Of a stretch of DNA of 64,000 bases, positions 1-8,789 are shown in pieces; the stretch's first letter is position 1, and every line of letters begins with the position of its first letter. This stretch comes from Hallerella sp963660435 (GTDB lineage Bacteria; Fibrobacterota; Fibrobacteria; Fibrobacterales; Fibrobacteraceae). The notes beneath the pieces were generated by a model. The model worked only from the letters and a program-made list of their open reading frames with translations, searched no databases and was not told the DNA's origin. The DNA is taken from contig CAVKYI010000002.1 in the NCBI GenBank assembly GCA_963660435.1, positions 177,301-241,300 on the forward strand, given 5' to 3'. A program made the position numbers and the translations under genes.

Positions 1-750
1 CAGAGCGGCCAGCTCTACATGGAAGCGGCCTGTGCGGCATTTGGCAGGGCCTATTGCTTTGGACCGACATTCCGCGCCGAGAACTCGAACACGAGACGCC
101 ACCTGACGGAATTCTGGATGGTCGAACCCGAAGTCGCCTACATGGATCTCGACGGAGACATCGAACTCGCCGAAGGCCTTGTCCAGGCGATAGCGAAAAA
201 GGTTCTCTCGGAAAGCGCGCGGGAACTCGAACTTCTCGGTCGCGATACCAGGGCGCTGGAAATCACGGCAAGCGAACCGTTCGCCCGCATCAGCTATACG
301 GAGGCCGTAAAGATCATCCAGGATTCGGGAGCCCCTTTCAAATGGGGTGACGATTTCGGCGGAGCGGACGAAACAATCGTCGGAAAACATTTCGAAAGAC
401 CTGTCGTCGTCTATGACTACCCTGCGGAAATCAAGCCTTTCTACATGAAGCGCAGTGCGGAAAATCCGAAAGTCGTCCGCAACATGGACATTCTCGCTCC
501 GGAAGGATTCGGGGAAATCATCGGGGGCGGCCAACGCGAAGAAAACCTCGAAATTCTCGAAGATTCCATCAAGAAGCAGGGACTTTCGCCCGAAACCTAT
601 TCCTGGTACCTGGACATTCGCCGTTACGGCTCCGTACCGCATGCGGGATTCGGGCTTGGACTCGAACGGACGGTCGCCTGGATTTGCAACCTTCCCCACG
701 TCCGGGAAACGGGCGCTTTTCCGAGACTTCCCCATCGGCTAAAGCCCTGA
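1..750 (+). CDS. asnS: Asparaginyl-tRNA synthetase, C-terminal part
   Basis: Ligates asparagine to tRNA-Asn in the cytoplasm. The gene is cut by the left edge of the window: frame 1 is open from base 1 and reads SGQLYMEAA, inside the class II catalytic core. Class II motif 2 (FRAENSNTRRHLTEFWMVE) follows, and near the end comes motif 3 (HAGFGLGLERTVAWICNL). 249 residues are visible, about the C-terminal half of a roughly 430-470 residue enzyme. No N-terminal OB fold is visible, so the Asn versus Asp assignment rests on core similarity; FRAENSNT and GGGQREENL are typical of AsnS. The terminus HVRETGAFPRLPHRLKP deviates slightly from the usual IPFPR..YP ending but stays in frame. Confidence 0.93.
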   Translation, partial: QSGQLYMEAACAAFGRAYCFGPTFRAENSNTRRHLTEFWMVEPEVAYMDLDGDIELAEGLVQAIAKKVLSESARELELLGRDTRALEITASEPFARISYTEAVKIIQDSGAPFKWGDDFGGADETIVGKHFERPVVVYDYPAEIKPFYMKRSAENPKVVRNMDILAPEGFGEIIGGGQREENLEILEDSIKKQGLSPETYSWYLDIRRYGSVPHAGFGLGLERTVAWICNLPHVRETGAFPRLPHRLKP

Positions 751-779
751 TTGACTTTCGAAATGCCATTTTATATTTT
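751..779 (+). promoter_or_regulatory. Candidate sigma-70 type promoter for the thioredoxin-like gene
   Basis: TTGACT at 751-756 and TATTTT at 774-779 are separated by 17 bases, directly after the asnS stop and 27 bases before the next ATG. Inferred from consensus only; TATATT at 772-777 with a 15-base spacer is an alternative -10. Confidence 0.45.
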
Positions 780-806
780 AGAGTCCGTTCCAAATAGGAG
801 TTTCGC

Positions 807-1346
807 ATGCGTTTTTCGGTAAAAGCGATTGCGTTCGTTGCCTTTTTTTCCATCTTCGCCTTTGGGCAGACGGATATTCCCAAGCAGGAAGTCCCGACCC
901 TCTTGCAGGATTCCGTCGGAAACCCGATGAAAATCGACTTTATGCAGACCCTCGCCGGAGTGAACGATCCGGGAATGCTCTTTGCCCATTTCAGCGGCAA
1001 GCCTCTCGTCATCTACTACTTCAGCCCCAAATGCCCACACTGCCAGGCGAGCTTTCCCGAAATGCAGTCGCTCATCAAAAAATACGAGCCAAAAGGTCTG
1101 ACGGGTGTAGGAATTTCCATCGGAGGCGGCATCAAGAAGAACGACGTGCGCCTCTTCATCGACCAGTTCAACGCGACATTTCCCATTTTCCAGGACGTAA
1201 ACGCCAAGTTCGGACCCACCTACGGAACAGGCTACGTCCCTGTCGTCTTCATCGTGAACAAGGACGGCACCTTCTACCGATTCGGCGACCTGTCCAAAAA
1301 GAGCTTCGAACAGATCGATTCGCTTCTGGACAAGATGTTTCCCTAG
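807..1346 (+). CDS. Exported TlpA-like thioredoxin-fold protein
   Basis: 179 residues. An N-terminal signal peptide (Lys4-free start MRFSVKAIAFVAFFSIFAFG) precedes a thioredoxin fold of the TlpA/ResA/AhpC-TSA type. The redox motif is visible as YFSPKCPHCQASFPEM, a CPHC active site around residues 76-79, and the cis-proline region as GYVPVVFIVNKDG. The family reduces or isomerises disulfides outside the cytoplasm, for example in cytochrome c maturation or oxidative-stress responses; the substrate here is unknown. It appears to be a single-gene unit: own promoter candidate upstream and a strong shared hairpin downstream, facing dapL on the other strand. Confidence 0.85.
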   Translation: MRFSVKAIAFVAFFSIFAFGQTDIPKQEVPTLLQDSVGNPMKIDFMQTLAGVNDPGMLFAHFSGKPLVIYYFSPKCPHCQASFPEMQSLIKKYEPKGLTGVGISIGGGIKKNDVRLFIDQFNATFPIFQDVNAKFGPTYGTGYVPVVFIVNKDGTFYRFGDLSKKSFEQIDSLLDKMFP

Positions 1347-1447
1347 AGAGTCACCTCTAGAAATTCAATTTTCAAAAATTTGGTTGCGACGCTTCGCGCC
1401 GGTTCGTCATTCAGAGTGGCAAATATCTTCAAGATTTCTCCTTACGG

Positions 1448-1478
1448 AAATCGCGCGGTTCAAGGAACCGCGCGATTT
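1448..1478. terminator. Bidirectional terminator hairpin between convergent genes
   Basis: A perfect 13-base stem (AAATCGCGCGGTT / AACCGCGCGATTT) with loop CAAGG lies between the thioredoxin-like gene (plus) and dapL (minus). The A/T ends of the stem supply T-runs in both directions. Confidence 0.8.
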
Positions 1479-1499
1479 TCGCTTTAAACCGAAGTCTAT

Positions 1500-2735
1500 C
1501 TACCAGACAAATTTCACACCCGAAAGTCTGCGCCTGATTTCGTCCATCAGGACGACTTCCGCCGTTTCCGAATCCGCCGTAAACGTCACGCTGAAGCGGA
1601 TGAAGTGCCCCGCATCGTCCCAGGGAACCGTCGAGATCTGCTTTTCGCGAATCAGCCACTGCGAAAAATCCTCGGCAGTCGCAAAGGATTCGCCGCCTTC
1701 GATACCCTTCGGAGATTTCGCATATAGGTAAAAACTTCCCTTTGGCTTCTTTACGCGGAACCCGACATCGGAAAGAGCCTTGACCAGCAAATCGTGCCTT
1801 CTGGAATACTTCGCGACGGTCCGCTCCGTAATCGACGGCGAAGAAAGAGCCTCGACTCCCGCATACTGGATAGCCTTGAACTGGCCCGAATCGTTGTTGT
1901 CCTTGACGCACGCAAAGCCTTTCACGATCTTCTCGTTTCCCGCGACAAACCCGAGACGCCAGCCTGTCATGTTGAACGCCTTCGAAAGGGACTGTATTTC
2001 CACGCCGACATCCTTCGCCCCGGGAACGGAAAGAAAGCTGAGCGGGGCGTAGCCGTCAAAGGTAAGCGCCGCATAGGCAGCATCGGACACGACGATGACG
2101 TGATTTTTCCTTGCGAACTCGACGACTTTCGCAAAGAATTCGGGCGTAGCCACGGCTCCCGTAGGATTGTTCGGATAGTTGATGTAGAGGATCTTGGCGC
2201 GTTTCGCAATATCCGCGGGAACACTCGACAAATCCGGCAAGAAATCGTTTTCGGGAAGCAACGGAAGCGGATAGACTTCTCCGCCGAGGAAGCGCGTCAT
2301 CGTTCCGAGAACACCATACCCGGGAACCGTCACTATCGAGACATCGCCCGGATTGATAAAGGCCTGCGGAATCATCGCGAGCGCGGGCTTCGAACCGATG
2401 CTGTGGCAGATCTCGTTCTGCGGATCCAGTCCGTGCACGCCGAAAACTTTTTCCATATACTTCGCCGCCGCTTCCTGGAACGGCAAGATTCCGTTATCCG
2501 AATATCCGCGGTTTTCCCACTTTCCCGCCTCCGAAGCAAGCCTTTTCACGACCGCCGGATCCGCCATCCAGTCCGGTTCCCCGACCCCCATGTCGATAAT
2601 CGGCGTTTCGGGATGCGACTTTTCCGCTTCGCGCCTCGCCCGCTTGATCTTTTCGAACTTGTAGAGGACGGTTCCCTTTCCGAAGGAACTTCCGCCGATG
2701 CGTTCCGCAAAGAGGTTCTGGATATAATCTTCCAT
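1500..2735 (-). CDS. dapL: LL-diaminopimelate aminotransferase
   Basis: 411 residues, PLP-dependent aminotransferase class I/II fold. DapL converts tetrahydrodipicolinate directly to LL-diaminopimelate with glutamate as amino donor, bypassing the acylated DAP route for lysine and peptidoglycan. Family landmarks: N-terminal FAERIGGSSFGKG, substrate-pocket GVGEPDW, Y-N-P-N-N-PTGA, the D-x-A-Y PLP contact (VVSDAAYAAL) and the Schiff-base lysine at about residue 252 in SLSKAFNMTGWR. Length matches the 385-410 typical of the family. The ATG is preceded by GGAG at good spacing. Reliable family call; the DapL1/DapL2 subclass was not determined. Confidence 0.92.
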   Translation of the reverse strand: MEDYIQNLFAERIGGSSFGKGTVLYKFEKIKRARREAEKSHPETPIIDMGVGEPDWMADPAVVKRLASEAGKWENRGYSDNGILPFQEAAAKYMEKVFGVHGLDPQNEICHSIGSKPALAMIPQAFINPGDVSIVTVPGYGVLGTMTRFLGGEVYPLPLLPENDFLPDLSSVPADIAKRAKILYINYPNNPTGAVATPEFFAKVVEFARKNHVIVVSDAAYAALTFDGYAPLSFLSVPGAKDVGVEIQSLSKAFNMTGWRLGFVAGNEKIVKGFACVKDNNDSGQFKAIQYAGVEALSSPSITERTVAKYSRRHDLLVKALSDVGFRVKKPKGSFYLYAKSPKGIEGGESFATAEDFSQWLIREKQISTVPWDDAGHFIRFSVTFTADSETAEVVLMDEIRRRLSGVKFVW

Positions 2736-2902
2736 ATGATTCTCCGAAGTTGTTTTTCGGAAAATTTAAAATGTGAACGGGAAATTCACCCGAAGGTTCC
2801 CGGAAGCTTTTTCGACTTCGACCGCCGGTTCATCGTCCATCGATTTTTTTTTGCGACATATTTGTCAAGTTTCAGGAAACACGTTCCGTTCTCCGCACAG
2901 CC

Positions 2903-2928
2903 AAAAAAAACTCGCCGAGAACGACGAG
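2903..2928 (-). terminator. Intrinsic terminator of the TPR gene
   Basis: Read on the minus strand, CTCGTCG-TTCT-CGGCGAG forms a 7-base stem (one G-T pair) followed directly by eight T residues, about 30 bases past the stop of the TPR gene. Confidence 0.8.
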
Positions 2929-2956
2929 CCTTTCTTGAAATTTCAAGCGTTTAAAA

Positions 2957-3670
2957 TCAGAGAGTCGCAATCAGCTTCCGAGCGCGATCCACGTAAACCG
3001 GGCTGTCTCCATATTTCTTGAGGAGCTTTTCGGCGGTTGCCTTTGCCTTGTCCGGATATCCCATCTGGCAATAGACAAGGGAAAGCTTCCAGAGCGCGTC
3101 GGCTACAGTCGGAACGGGATCCGCCGGTTCGACCTTTTCATAGCGATCTTCCAGGTCACCGGTCCGCTTGCCAAACTCGGCGATGAACTTTTCGAGAAGA
3201 CTTACCGCCGCGGCGTAATCCTTCTTTTCTATCGCGACCGCAGCCTGTCCATGCATCGCGCCACCGCGAACGAGCGGCAACTTTCCCGCATTGTCGAGCG
3301 CTTTCTGGTAGAGAATCGCCGCGGCATCGAATTCTCCGTTCTGAAAGTGGATGTTCCCCGAAAGAAGCGCAGCCTTGGCAAGGACGCTTCCGCTCAGCTC
3401 GTTTCCGGCGATCAAGCGGTCATATTCCGCAAGCGCGCTGTCCTTCTTGCCCGTATATTCGTAGGCAAGTGCCGGGCCTAGAAGCTCCGCCTGCGCCGCG
3501 TTCGTCTCAGTCCTCGACGCGTGAAAGCGTACCACCGCGATTACGGCGATGACGACGACAAGGAGTACGATACCCACCACCATTCCATGCTGGATAAAAA
3601 ATTCCTTCATTTCCGAATTTCCGGCAGAAGCGCCACCATTCGGCATGTTGTTCGGCATATTAGAGGCCAT
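2957..3670 (-). CDS. YfgM-like membrane-anchored tetratricopeptide protein
   Basis: 237 residues. An Asn/Met/Gly-rich N-terminus is followed by one hydrophobic segment (about residues 29-47, GMVVGIVLLVVVIAVIAVV) and then TPR-like helices: GNIHFQNGEFDAAAILYQKAL and SLVYCQMGYPDKAKATAEKLL. This architecture (short cytoplasmic tail, single membrane span, exported TPR domain) matches the YfgM / TolA-type ancillary subunits that meet the Sec translocon or periplasmic chaperones. The specific role is inferred from architecture alone; a generic Fibrobacter TPR protein is equally possible. Monocistronic, with a terminator just downstream. Confidence 0.6.
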   Translation of the reverse strand: MASNMPNNMPNGGASAGNSEMKEFFIQHGMVVGIVLLVVVIAVIAVVRFHASRTETNAAQAELLGPALAYEYTGKKDSALAEYDRLIAGNELSGSVLAKAALLSGNIHFQNGEFDAAAILYQKALDNAGKLPLVRGGAMHGQAAVAIEKKDYAAAVSLLEKFIAEFGKRTGDLEDRYEKVEPADPVPTVADALWKLSLVYCQMGYPDKAKATAEKLLKKYGDSPVYVDRARKLIATL

Positions 3671-3747
3671 GTTTTTGGGTCCTTGAAAAAAATTTTAGCT
3701 CCAATATAGAAATTTTTCAAAATATTTGTTACATTTGGTCTTGCGAT

Positions 3748-3820
3748 GCCACTCTAGCTCAGCTGGTAGAGCAGCTGATTCGTAATCAGCAGGTCGACAG
3801 TTCAAATCTGTTGGGTGGCT
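3748..3820 (+). tRNA. tRNA-Thr (anticodon CGT)
   Basis: Complete cloverleaf: acceptor GCCACTC with GGGTGGC (one G-T pair), D arm GCTC..GAGC, anticodon stem GCTGA/TCAGC around loop TTCGTAA giving anticodon CGT at 3781-3783, and T arm GACAG-TTCAAAT-CTGTT. Discriminator base T at 3820; the CCA end is not encoded. Anticodon CGT reads ACG threonine codons. Confidence 0.96.
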
Positions 3821-3824
3821 CTTT

Positions 3825-3853
3825 GACCGGATTCGAAAGAATCCGGTCTTTTT
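3825..3853 (+). terminator. Intrinsic terminator of tRNA-Thr
   Basis: A perfect 10-base stem GACCGGATTC / GAATCCGGTC with GAAA tetraloop is followed by TTTTTA, starting five bases after the tRNA. It isolates the tRNA from the helicase gene. Confidence 0.93.
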
Positions 3854-3894
3854 ATATCGATAGATTTCGCCAAGTTCCCCATAATTTTTTAAAT

Positions 3895-5646
3895 ATGGCG
3901 CCTATGAATCCCGAAGGCGCAATCATCGTTCAAAGCAATATGGAAATTCTCGTCGAAGTGCACAACAGGCACTACGTCGAGGCCCGAGACGCAATCGCTC
4001 CGTTCACCGAACTGGTCAAGAGCCCGGAGCACTTGCACACATACCGCATTTCGCATCTTTCCCTCTGGAACGCCGCATCGACAGGCCTCACCGCCGACGA
4101 TGTCGTCCGCTGTCTCGAAGACCAGGGAAAGTATCCCGTTCCGGAAACCGTCGCGACGGAAATCCACGAATACATGGGCCGCTACGGGATGCTCAAGCTA
4201 GTCAAGAACGAGCGGGGGCTCTGCCTGGAATCGACCGACGCGGCTCTCTTCAAGGAAGTCTGCAAGCTGCCAAATGTCGCGGGCTGTCTACTGAAATTCG
4301 AAGGCGATACGGAAGCGTTAGTCGATCCGAACAAGCGCGGCATCCTCAAGATGACTCTCACGCTGAACGGATTTCCCGTCGAGGACATCGCGGGCTACGT
4401 CGCCGGCGATCCGCTTCCGATAGAGCTTCGCAAGGAAACGCTCGGCGGAAAGAAGCTCGAGCTCCGCAGCTACCAGAAGGACGCTTCGCAGATCTTCTAC
4501 GCGTCCGGTTCCGAAAAGGGCGGTTCGGGCGTCATCGTCCTCCCCTGCGGATCGGGCAAGACGCTCATCGGCATGGCGACGATGGCCCTGATGAAGACCC
4601 GCACCCTCATCCTCACCCCGAACATTTCCGCGGCTAGACAATGGATTCGCGAGCTTCTCGACAAGACGACTCTCACCGCGGACCAGGTAAAGGAATACTC
4701 GGGCGATGTCAAGGAAATCGGCCCCGTCACCGTCGCGACATACCAGATCTTGACCCAGAGAAAGCGCGTAAGGAAAGGCGATGCCGCAGAGGACGAAAAG
4801 AAGAACGAGGCGGACGACAAGCCTCTCGTGAACTTTCCCCTGTTCAGCGAGCACAAGTGGGGGCTGATGATCTACGACGAGGTTCATCTCCTGCCCGCGC
4901 CGGTCTTTCGCTTCAGCGCCGAAATGCAGGCAACGCGCCGTCTAGGCCTTACCGCGACGCTTGTCCGCGAAGACGGCAAGGAAACCGAAGTGTTCTCGCT
5001 CATCGGCCCGAAAAAGTTTGACCTTCCCTGGAAGATCCTCGAATCGCAAGGCTGGATAGCCACCGCGGACTGCAGCGAAATCCGCGTCACGATGACCGCC
5101 GAACAGAAGATGCAATACGCGCTCGCCCAGACGCGCGACAAGATTACGATAGCGAGCACGAACCCTCAAAAGGACGACGTCGTAAAAAAGCTCATCGAAA
5201 CGCACGACGAGCCGGAAGACCGCATCCTGATCATCGGGCAATACATCGACCAGCTGCAGAAGCTGTCCGAAAAGCTCGAAATTCCGCTGATCACGGGAAA
5301 GACGCCCAACAGGGAACGGGACAGGCTATACGGAGACTTCCGCAAGGGAACGCTCCGCAATCTCATGATTTCAAAAGTGGGAAACTTCGCGATAGACCTT
5401 CCCGACGCAAGCATTCTCATCCAGATTTCGGGAACTTTCGGAAGCCGCCAGGAAGAAGCCCAGAGGCTAGGCCGCGTCCTGCGTCCCAAGGAAGACGGTC
5501 GCCCGGCGCACTTCTTCTCGCTTGTGACCAAGGATTCCAAGGAACAGGAGTTCGCGATGAACCGGCAACTGTTCCTCACCGAGCAGGGATACGCCTACAA
5601 GATTCTCAACTATTCCAGCGGAGAGATAGTTCCCGCGGGAGCGTGA
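3895..5646 (+). CDS. XPB/Rad25-type DNA repair helicase
   Basis: 583 residues, SF2 helicase of the bacterial XPB group. The N-terminal helicase-associated domain (GAIIVQSNMEILVEV, RDAIAPFTELVKSPEHLHTY) precedes the motor: Walker A LPCGSGKT at about residue 215, DEVH box at about 328, motif III LGLTATLVRED, then the second RecA lobe with ILIIGQYIDQLQ and arginine-finger motif VI (EEAQRLGRVLRP). The family unwinds DNA with 3'-5' polarity and is linked to nucleotide excision repair. The frame is open into the tRNA, so the start must lie downstream: ATG 3895 or 3904. No clear ribosome binding site is visible. The stop overlaps the start of the MATE gene, suggesting co-transcription. Confidence 0.9.
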   Translation: MAPMNPEGAIIVQSNMEILVEVHNRHYVEARDAIAPFTELVKSPEHLHTYRISHLSLWNAASTGLTADDVVRCLEDQGKYPVPETVATEIHEYMGRYGMLKLVKNERGLCLESTDAALFKEVCKLPNVAGCLLKFEGDTEALVDPNKRGILKMTLTLNGFPVEDIAGYVAGDPLPIELRKETLGGKKLELRSYQKDASQIFYASGSEKGGSGVIVLPCGSGKTLIGMATMALMKTRTLILTPNISAARQWIRELLDKTTLTADQVKEYSGDVKEIGPVTVATYQILTQRKRVRKGDAAEDEKKNEADDKPLVNFPLFSEHKWGLMIYDEVHLLPAPVFRFSAEMQATRRLGLTATLVREDGKETEVFSLIGPKKFDLPWKILESQGWIATADCSEIRVTMTAEQKMQYALAQTRDKITIASTNPQKDDVVKKLIETHDEPEDRILIIGQYIDQLQKLSEKLEIPLITGKTPNRERDRLYGDFRKGTLRNLMISKVGNFAIDLPDASILIQISGTFGSRQEEAQRLGRVLRPKEDGRPAHFFSLVTKDSKEQEFAMNRQLFLTEQGYAYKILNYSSGEIVPAGA

Positions 5647-7007
5647 TGAAGCTTTCCGAGAAGTTCATCCTGGAGCCGCACTTTTTCAAGGTCCTGGTCG
5701 GATTGGCGCTGCCCATCGCCTTGCAGGACCTGATCAAGTTTTCCCTTTCGCTCGCCGACAACATCATGGTCGGAAGCGTTTCGGAAGCAGCACTCGGCGC
5801 GGTGACGCTCGCAGGCCAGCCCTTTTTCGTCTTTTCGCTGATTTCGTTCGGAACGGCAAGCGGCGGCGGGCTTCTCGTCGCGCAATACTATGGAAAGCAC
5901 GATTCGGAGAGCATCCAGAAAATCGTTTCCATCACGCTCTGCATGGGAACTTTCGTTTCTTTCCTGTTCGGATTCGTCACGACAGTCTTTCCGCGCGAAG
6001 TCATGCGGATTTTCACGAATGTCCCCGAACTCGTCGAAATCGGTACGGAATACCTGAAGATCCAGGGCTTCACCTATTTTTTCTTCGGATTCAGCAACAC
6101 GCTCATCATGCTGATGCGCAGCACGCGCGAAGTCAAGGCCAGTCTCCTCATCACGTCGGGCGCATTCGTCTTGAACATCGTCCTCAACTGGCTACTGATT
6201 TTCGGGAATCTGGGTTTTCCCGCCCTGGGAGTCCGCGGTGCGGCAATCGCCACGCTCATGGCGCGAGCCCTTGAATGCCTGGCGATGATTCTCTACGTGC
6301 GCTTCATGGAAAGGTATCTGAACTTTCGATTTAGGCGCCTCTTCCACTTTGACCTTGCGCTATTCAAGGACTTTCTCCGCTACAGCATCCCGGTCGTCAT
6401 CAACGAAACGGGCTGGTCCGTCGGAGTCGCCGCCCAGTCCGTGGTTCTCGGGCATCTGAACACGACAATCGTCGCCGCGGCAAGCATCGTGGGAACCCTC
6501 CAGCAGATCGCGCTAGTCTTTATCTTCGGTGTCGCCGGAGCGGCCGCGCCCATCATCGGAAACAGACTCGGCGGCGGAAACCTGGGAGACGCGAAACGTT
6601 ACGCGAACTCTCTTCTCCTCGCCGGTGTCATCGCCGGAATCGTCACGGCGTCCATTCTCTTCGTTTTCAAGGATTCGATCCTCACCCTGTACGCGATTCC
6701 CCCGGAAACCATCGAGCTCGCAAGGACCTTCATCTGCATCCAATGCGTCATCATCGTCCTGCACTCCTATACGTCGCCGGCAATCATCGGCATTCTCAGG
6801 GCGGGCGGCGATACCGTCTTTACGTCCATCCTCGACATCGGGAGTCTTTGGCTCTTTTCCATTCCGCTTGGATACCTGGCCGGCTTCACGTGGGAACTTT
6901 CCTTTCCGCTCGTCTTCCTGATGTTGCGTTCCGATGAACTAGCCAAGGTTCCCATCCTCGTATGGCGCGTCGAACGAAAGCGCTGGATACGCAATGTGAC
7001 GCGCTGA
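5646..7007 (+). CDS. MATE family multidrug/toxin exporter
   Basis: 453 residues, about 12 membrane segments. N-terminal KFILEPHFFKVLVGLALPIALQ and the segment FSLSLADNIMVGSVSEAALG are characteristic of the DinF/NorM-like MATE fold, with the internal duplication visible as a second half from about residue 235 (FSIPVVINE.., VAAASIVGTLQQIALVF). These are Na+- or H+-coupled efflux carriers of the inner membrane; the substrate cannot be read from sequence. Its ATG shares one base with the XPB helicase stop (TGATG); a GTG one codon earlier is an alternative start. A TTGACA-like promoter for the next gene follows, so the unit probably ends here. Confidence 0.9.
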   Translation: MKLSEKFILEPHFFKVLVGLALPIALQDLIKFSLSLADNIMVGSVSEAALGAVTLAGQPFFVFSLISFGTASGGGLLVAQYYGKHDSESIQKIVSITLCMGTFVSFLFGFVTTVFPREVMRIFTNVPELVEIGTEYLKIQGFTYFFFGFSNTLIMLMRSTREVKASLLITSGAFVLNIVLNWLLIFGNLGFPALGVRGAAIATLMARALECLAMILYVRFMERYLNFRFRRLFHFDLALFKDFLRYSIPVVINETGWSVGVAAQSVVLGHLNTTIVAAASIVGTLQQIALVFIFGVAGAAAPIIGNRLGGGNLGDAKRYANSLLLAGVIAGIVTASILFVFKDSILTLYAIPPETIELARTFICIQCVIIVLHSYTSPAIIGILRAGGDTVFTSILDIGSLWLFSIPLGYLAGFTWELSFPLVFLMLRSDELAKVPILVWRVERKRWIRNVTR

Positions 7008-7057
7008 ATCCGACAAGGCCCATTGACAAGGTCGAATAAAATTATATTTCTTCCCAT

Positions 7058-8782
7058 ATGGACAGTCCGCGCCAAATCATCAACCTGTTTCTGAGCAACA
7101 AGCACAAGCCCGAAGATCTCAAGGGCGAGCTTTTCCGTGCAGCCGAAGCCGCGGAAAAAAGCGGCATGACTTACATGGAAGCGACATTCCAGCTAGGAGA
7201 GCACGCAAAGGACGAAGGGCTTTCCGAAGAAGATGCCGATACCATCATCCGAAGGGCTTTCGCCGCGGAAAAGCGCGAACGCAAGCGCGAAACGCCTCCT
7301 CGAAAAGAAGAGCAGGCCGAGGAACAGACCGCGCAGCGGACGGGTTCCTTCAATGGACAGGTCCAGCCGATCATTTCGGGAGCCATCTCCCTGGAACAGG
7401 TTCTCGCGATGGGCCTTGACGCCCAGGCGCTCGAACTTTTGCAAAACCACCGGATAGACCCGGAAGCGCTCAACATTCCATGGCCAACCCCGGACTGGCG
7501 GTTGGACTTCGCAAAGCTTCTCGGCGCGCTTTTCAAGCCGGAAGAATCCATCGAGTTCAAGAAATCCAACACGTCCGAGGCGACGATTCAATCGGTAGAA
7601 GAAATTCTGAAGCAGGCGGACGGCATCAGGAAAACGATGAAATCCCTCGACGGTCCGGATGGCGCGCTTGTCGGGATCAATCCGGTCAAGGGCGCAGACG
7701 AAGGCGACGAATCGTTCCGCTTTCGCTACGCGGTCGTCGATAACCCGAATTTCAGCCTGGCAAAGCAGCTCGCCTACTACAAGGCCCTGAACCTCCCCTG
7801 CGCGGCGCTTGTCAGCACCGGGGCGAATTCCGTACAGGCCTGGATCAAGATTCACGCGAAAAACCGCGAAGAATACGATTCCCGCGTCGAATACCTGTTC
7901 AAGACGCTGGATTCCCAAGGCTTCAAGGTCGATTCGACAAACGCGAATCCGAGCCAGATGGTTCGGATGCCGGGCGTTCTCCGCAACGGAAAACAGCAAT
8001 ATCTAATCGGTCTCGAACAAGGCGCCAAGTCTTTCGAAGATTGGCAGACCTGGGTAGAATTCTGCCTGGACGGAAAGCCTCTCGTCGAACTGGCAAGCGA
8101 CAGCGACGACGCCCCGAAAAAGGACAGGCTCCTGATCGACGATACGCTCGAAACGGGAGAATTCCTGTTGCTCACCGCGCCGCCAAAATCGGGCAAGTCC
8201 TTTGCCCTGATGGATCTCGCCTTTTCTCTCGCCCATGGCGAGGACTGGCTGTTCTCTTCGACGCACAGGTCCGCCGTTCTGTTCGTCAATTTCGAAAGCA
8301 CCCATTCCGCCTTTCTCAACAGGCTTTTCACCGTCGCCGCTTCCCGCGGTCTTTCCGCCTCCATTCCCGAATTCGGATTTCTGAACTTGCGCGGAATCGC
8401 CCTGTCTCCTCTCGAAATGGCGCAATATATCGCAAAGAGGGTCAAAGGCGCAAAAAAGCTGGAAGACCACGATTACGCGGCGATCGTCATCGACCCGATT
8501 TCCGCCGTTCTCCACAACCCGAAGGCAGTCCGAAACAACGTTCCGCCGGAGAAAGCCCTTCTCCAGATGGTCGAAGTGCTGATATCCCTCACCGGTTCCG
8601 CCGTCATCGCGGCGACAAATCCCGGCGAGTATCCGGAACTCGAAGCCCATGCGGACTCCCGGATAACCCTTTCCCCGATAAGCGGATCGCCCGACATGTT
8701 CAGCCTCCGCGGAGAATTCAGGAACTTCGCCCCGCAACCCGCGAAGGACTGCACCTGGCACTACCCGCGCTTTATCGTCTAG
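7058..8782 (+). CDS. RepA-like AAA ATPase with primase-like N-terminal region
   Basis: 574 residues. Four regions are visible: a charged helical N-terminus (1-100) with an RERKRETPPRKEEQAEE linker; a middle part (about 125-345) with similarity to archaeo-eukaryotic primase-like modules (KQLAYYKALNLPCAALVSTG, ANSVQAWIKIHA, MVRMPGVLRNGK); and a C-terminal RecA-fold ATPase of the RepA/AAA_25 type with intact Walker A (APPKSGKS, about 374-381) and Walker B (YAAIVIDPIS). Such proteins occur in plasmid, phage and mobile-element replication, but some are chromosomal. No integrase or other phage gene is adjacent. TTGACA at 7024 suggests a promoter. The function on the chromosome is unknown. Confidence 0.65.
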   Translation: MDSPRQIINLFLSNKHKPEDLKGELFRAAEAAEKSGMTYMEATFQLGEHAKDEGLSEEDADTIIRRAFAAEKRERKRETPPRKEEQAEEQTAQRTGSFNGQVQPIISGAISLEQVLAMGLDAQALELLQNHRIDPEALNIPWPTPDWRLDFAKLLGALFKPEESIEFKKSNTSEATIQSVEEILKQADGIRKTMKSLDGPDGALVGINPVKGADEGDESFRFRYAVVDNPNFSLAKQLAYYKALNLPCAALVSTGANSVQAWIKIHAKNREEYDSRVEYLFKTLDSQGFKVDSTNANPSQMVRMPGVLRNGKQQYLIGLEQGAKSFEDWQTWVEFCLDGKPLVELASDSDDAPKKDRLLIDDTLETGEFLLLTAPPKSGKSFALMDLAFSLAHGEDWLFSSTHRSAVLFVNFESTHSAFLNRLFTVAASRGLSASIPEFGFLNLRGIALSPLEMAQYIAKRVKGAKKLEDHDYAAIVIDPISAVLHNPKAVRNNVPPEKALLQMVEVLISLTGSAVIAATNPGEYPELEAHADSRITLSPISGSPDMFSLRGEFRNFAPQPAKDCTWHYPRFIV

Positions 8783-8789
8783 TAAAAAT

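Noticed and set aside
690..750. Frameshift at the asnS end because the C-terminus is unusual
   Set aside because: The catalytic motif 3 and the RETxxFPRxxxRL pattern remain in one frame to the stop.
1794..2954. 386-codon plus-strand frame opposite dapL
   Set aside because: Arg/His-rich shadow of dapL; no motif or ribosome binding site.
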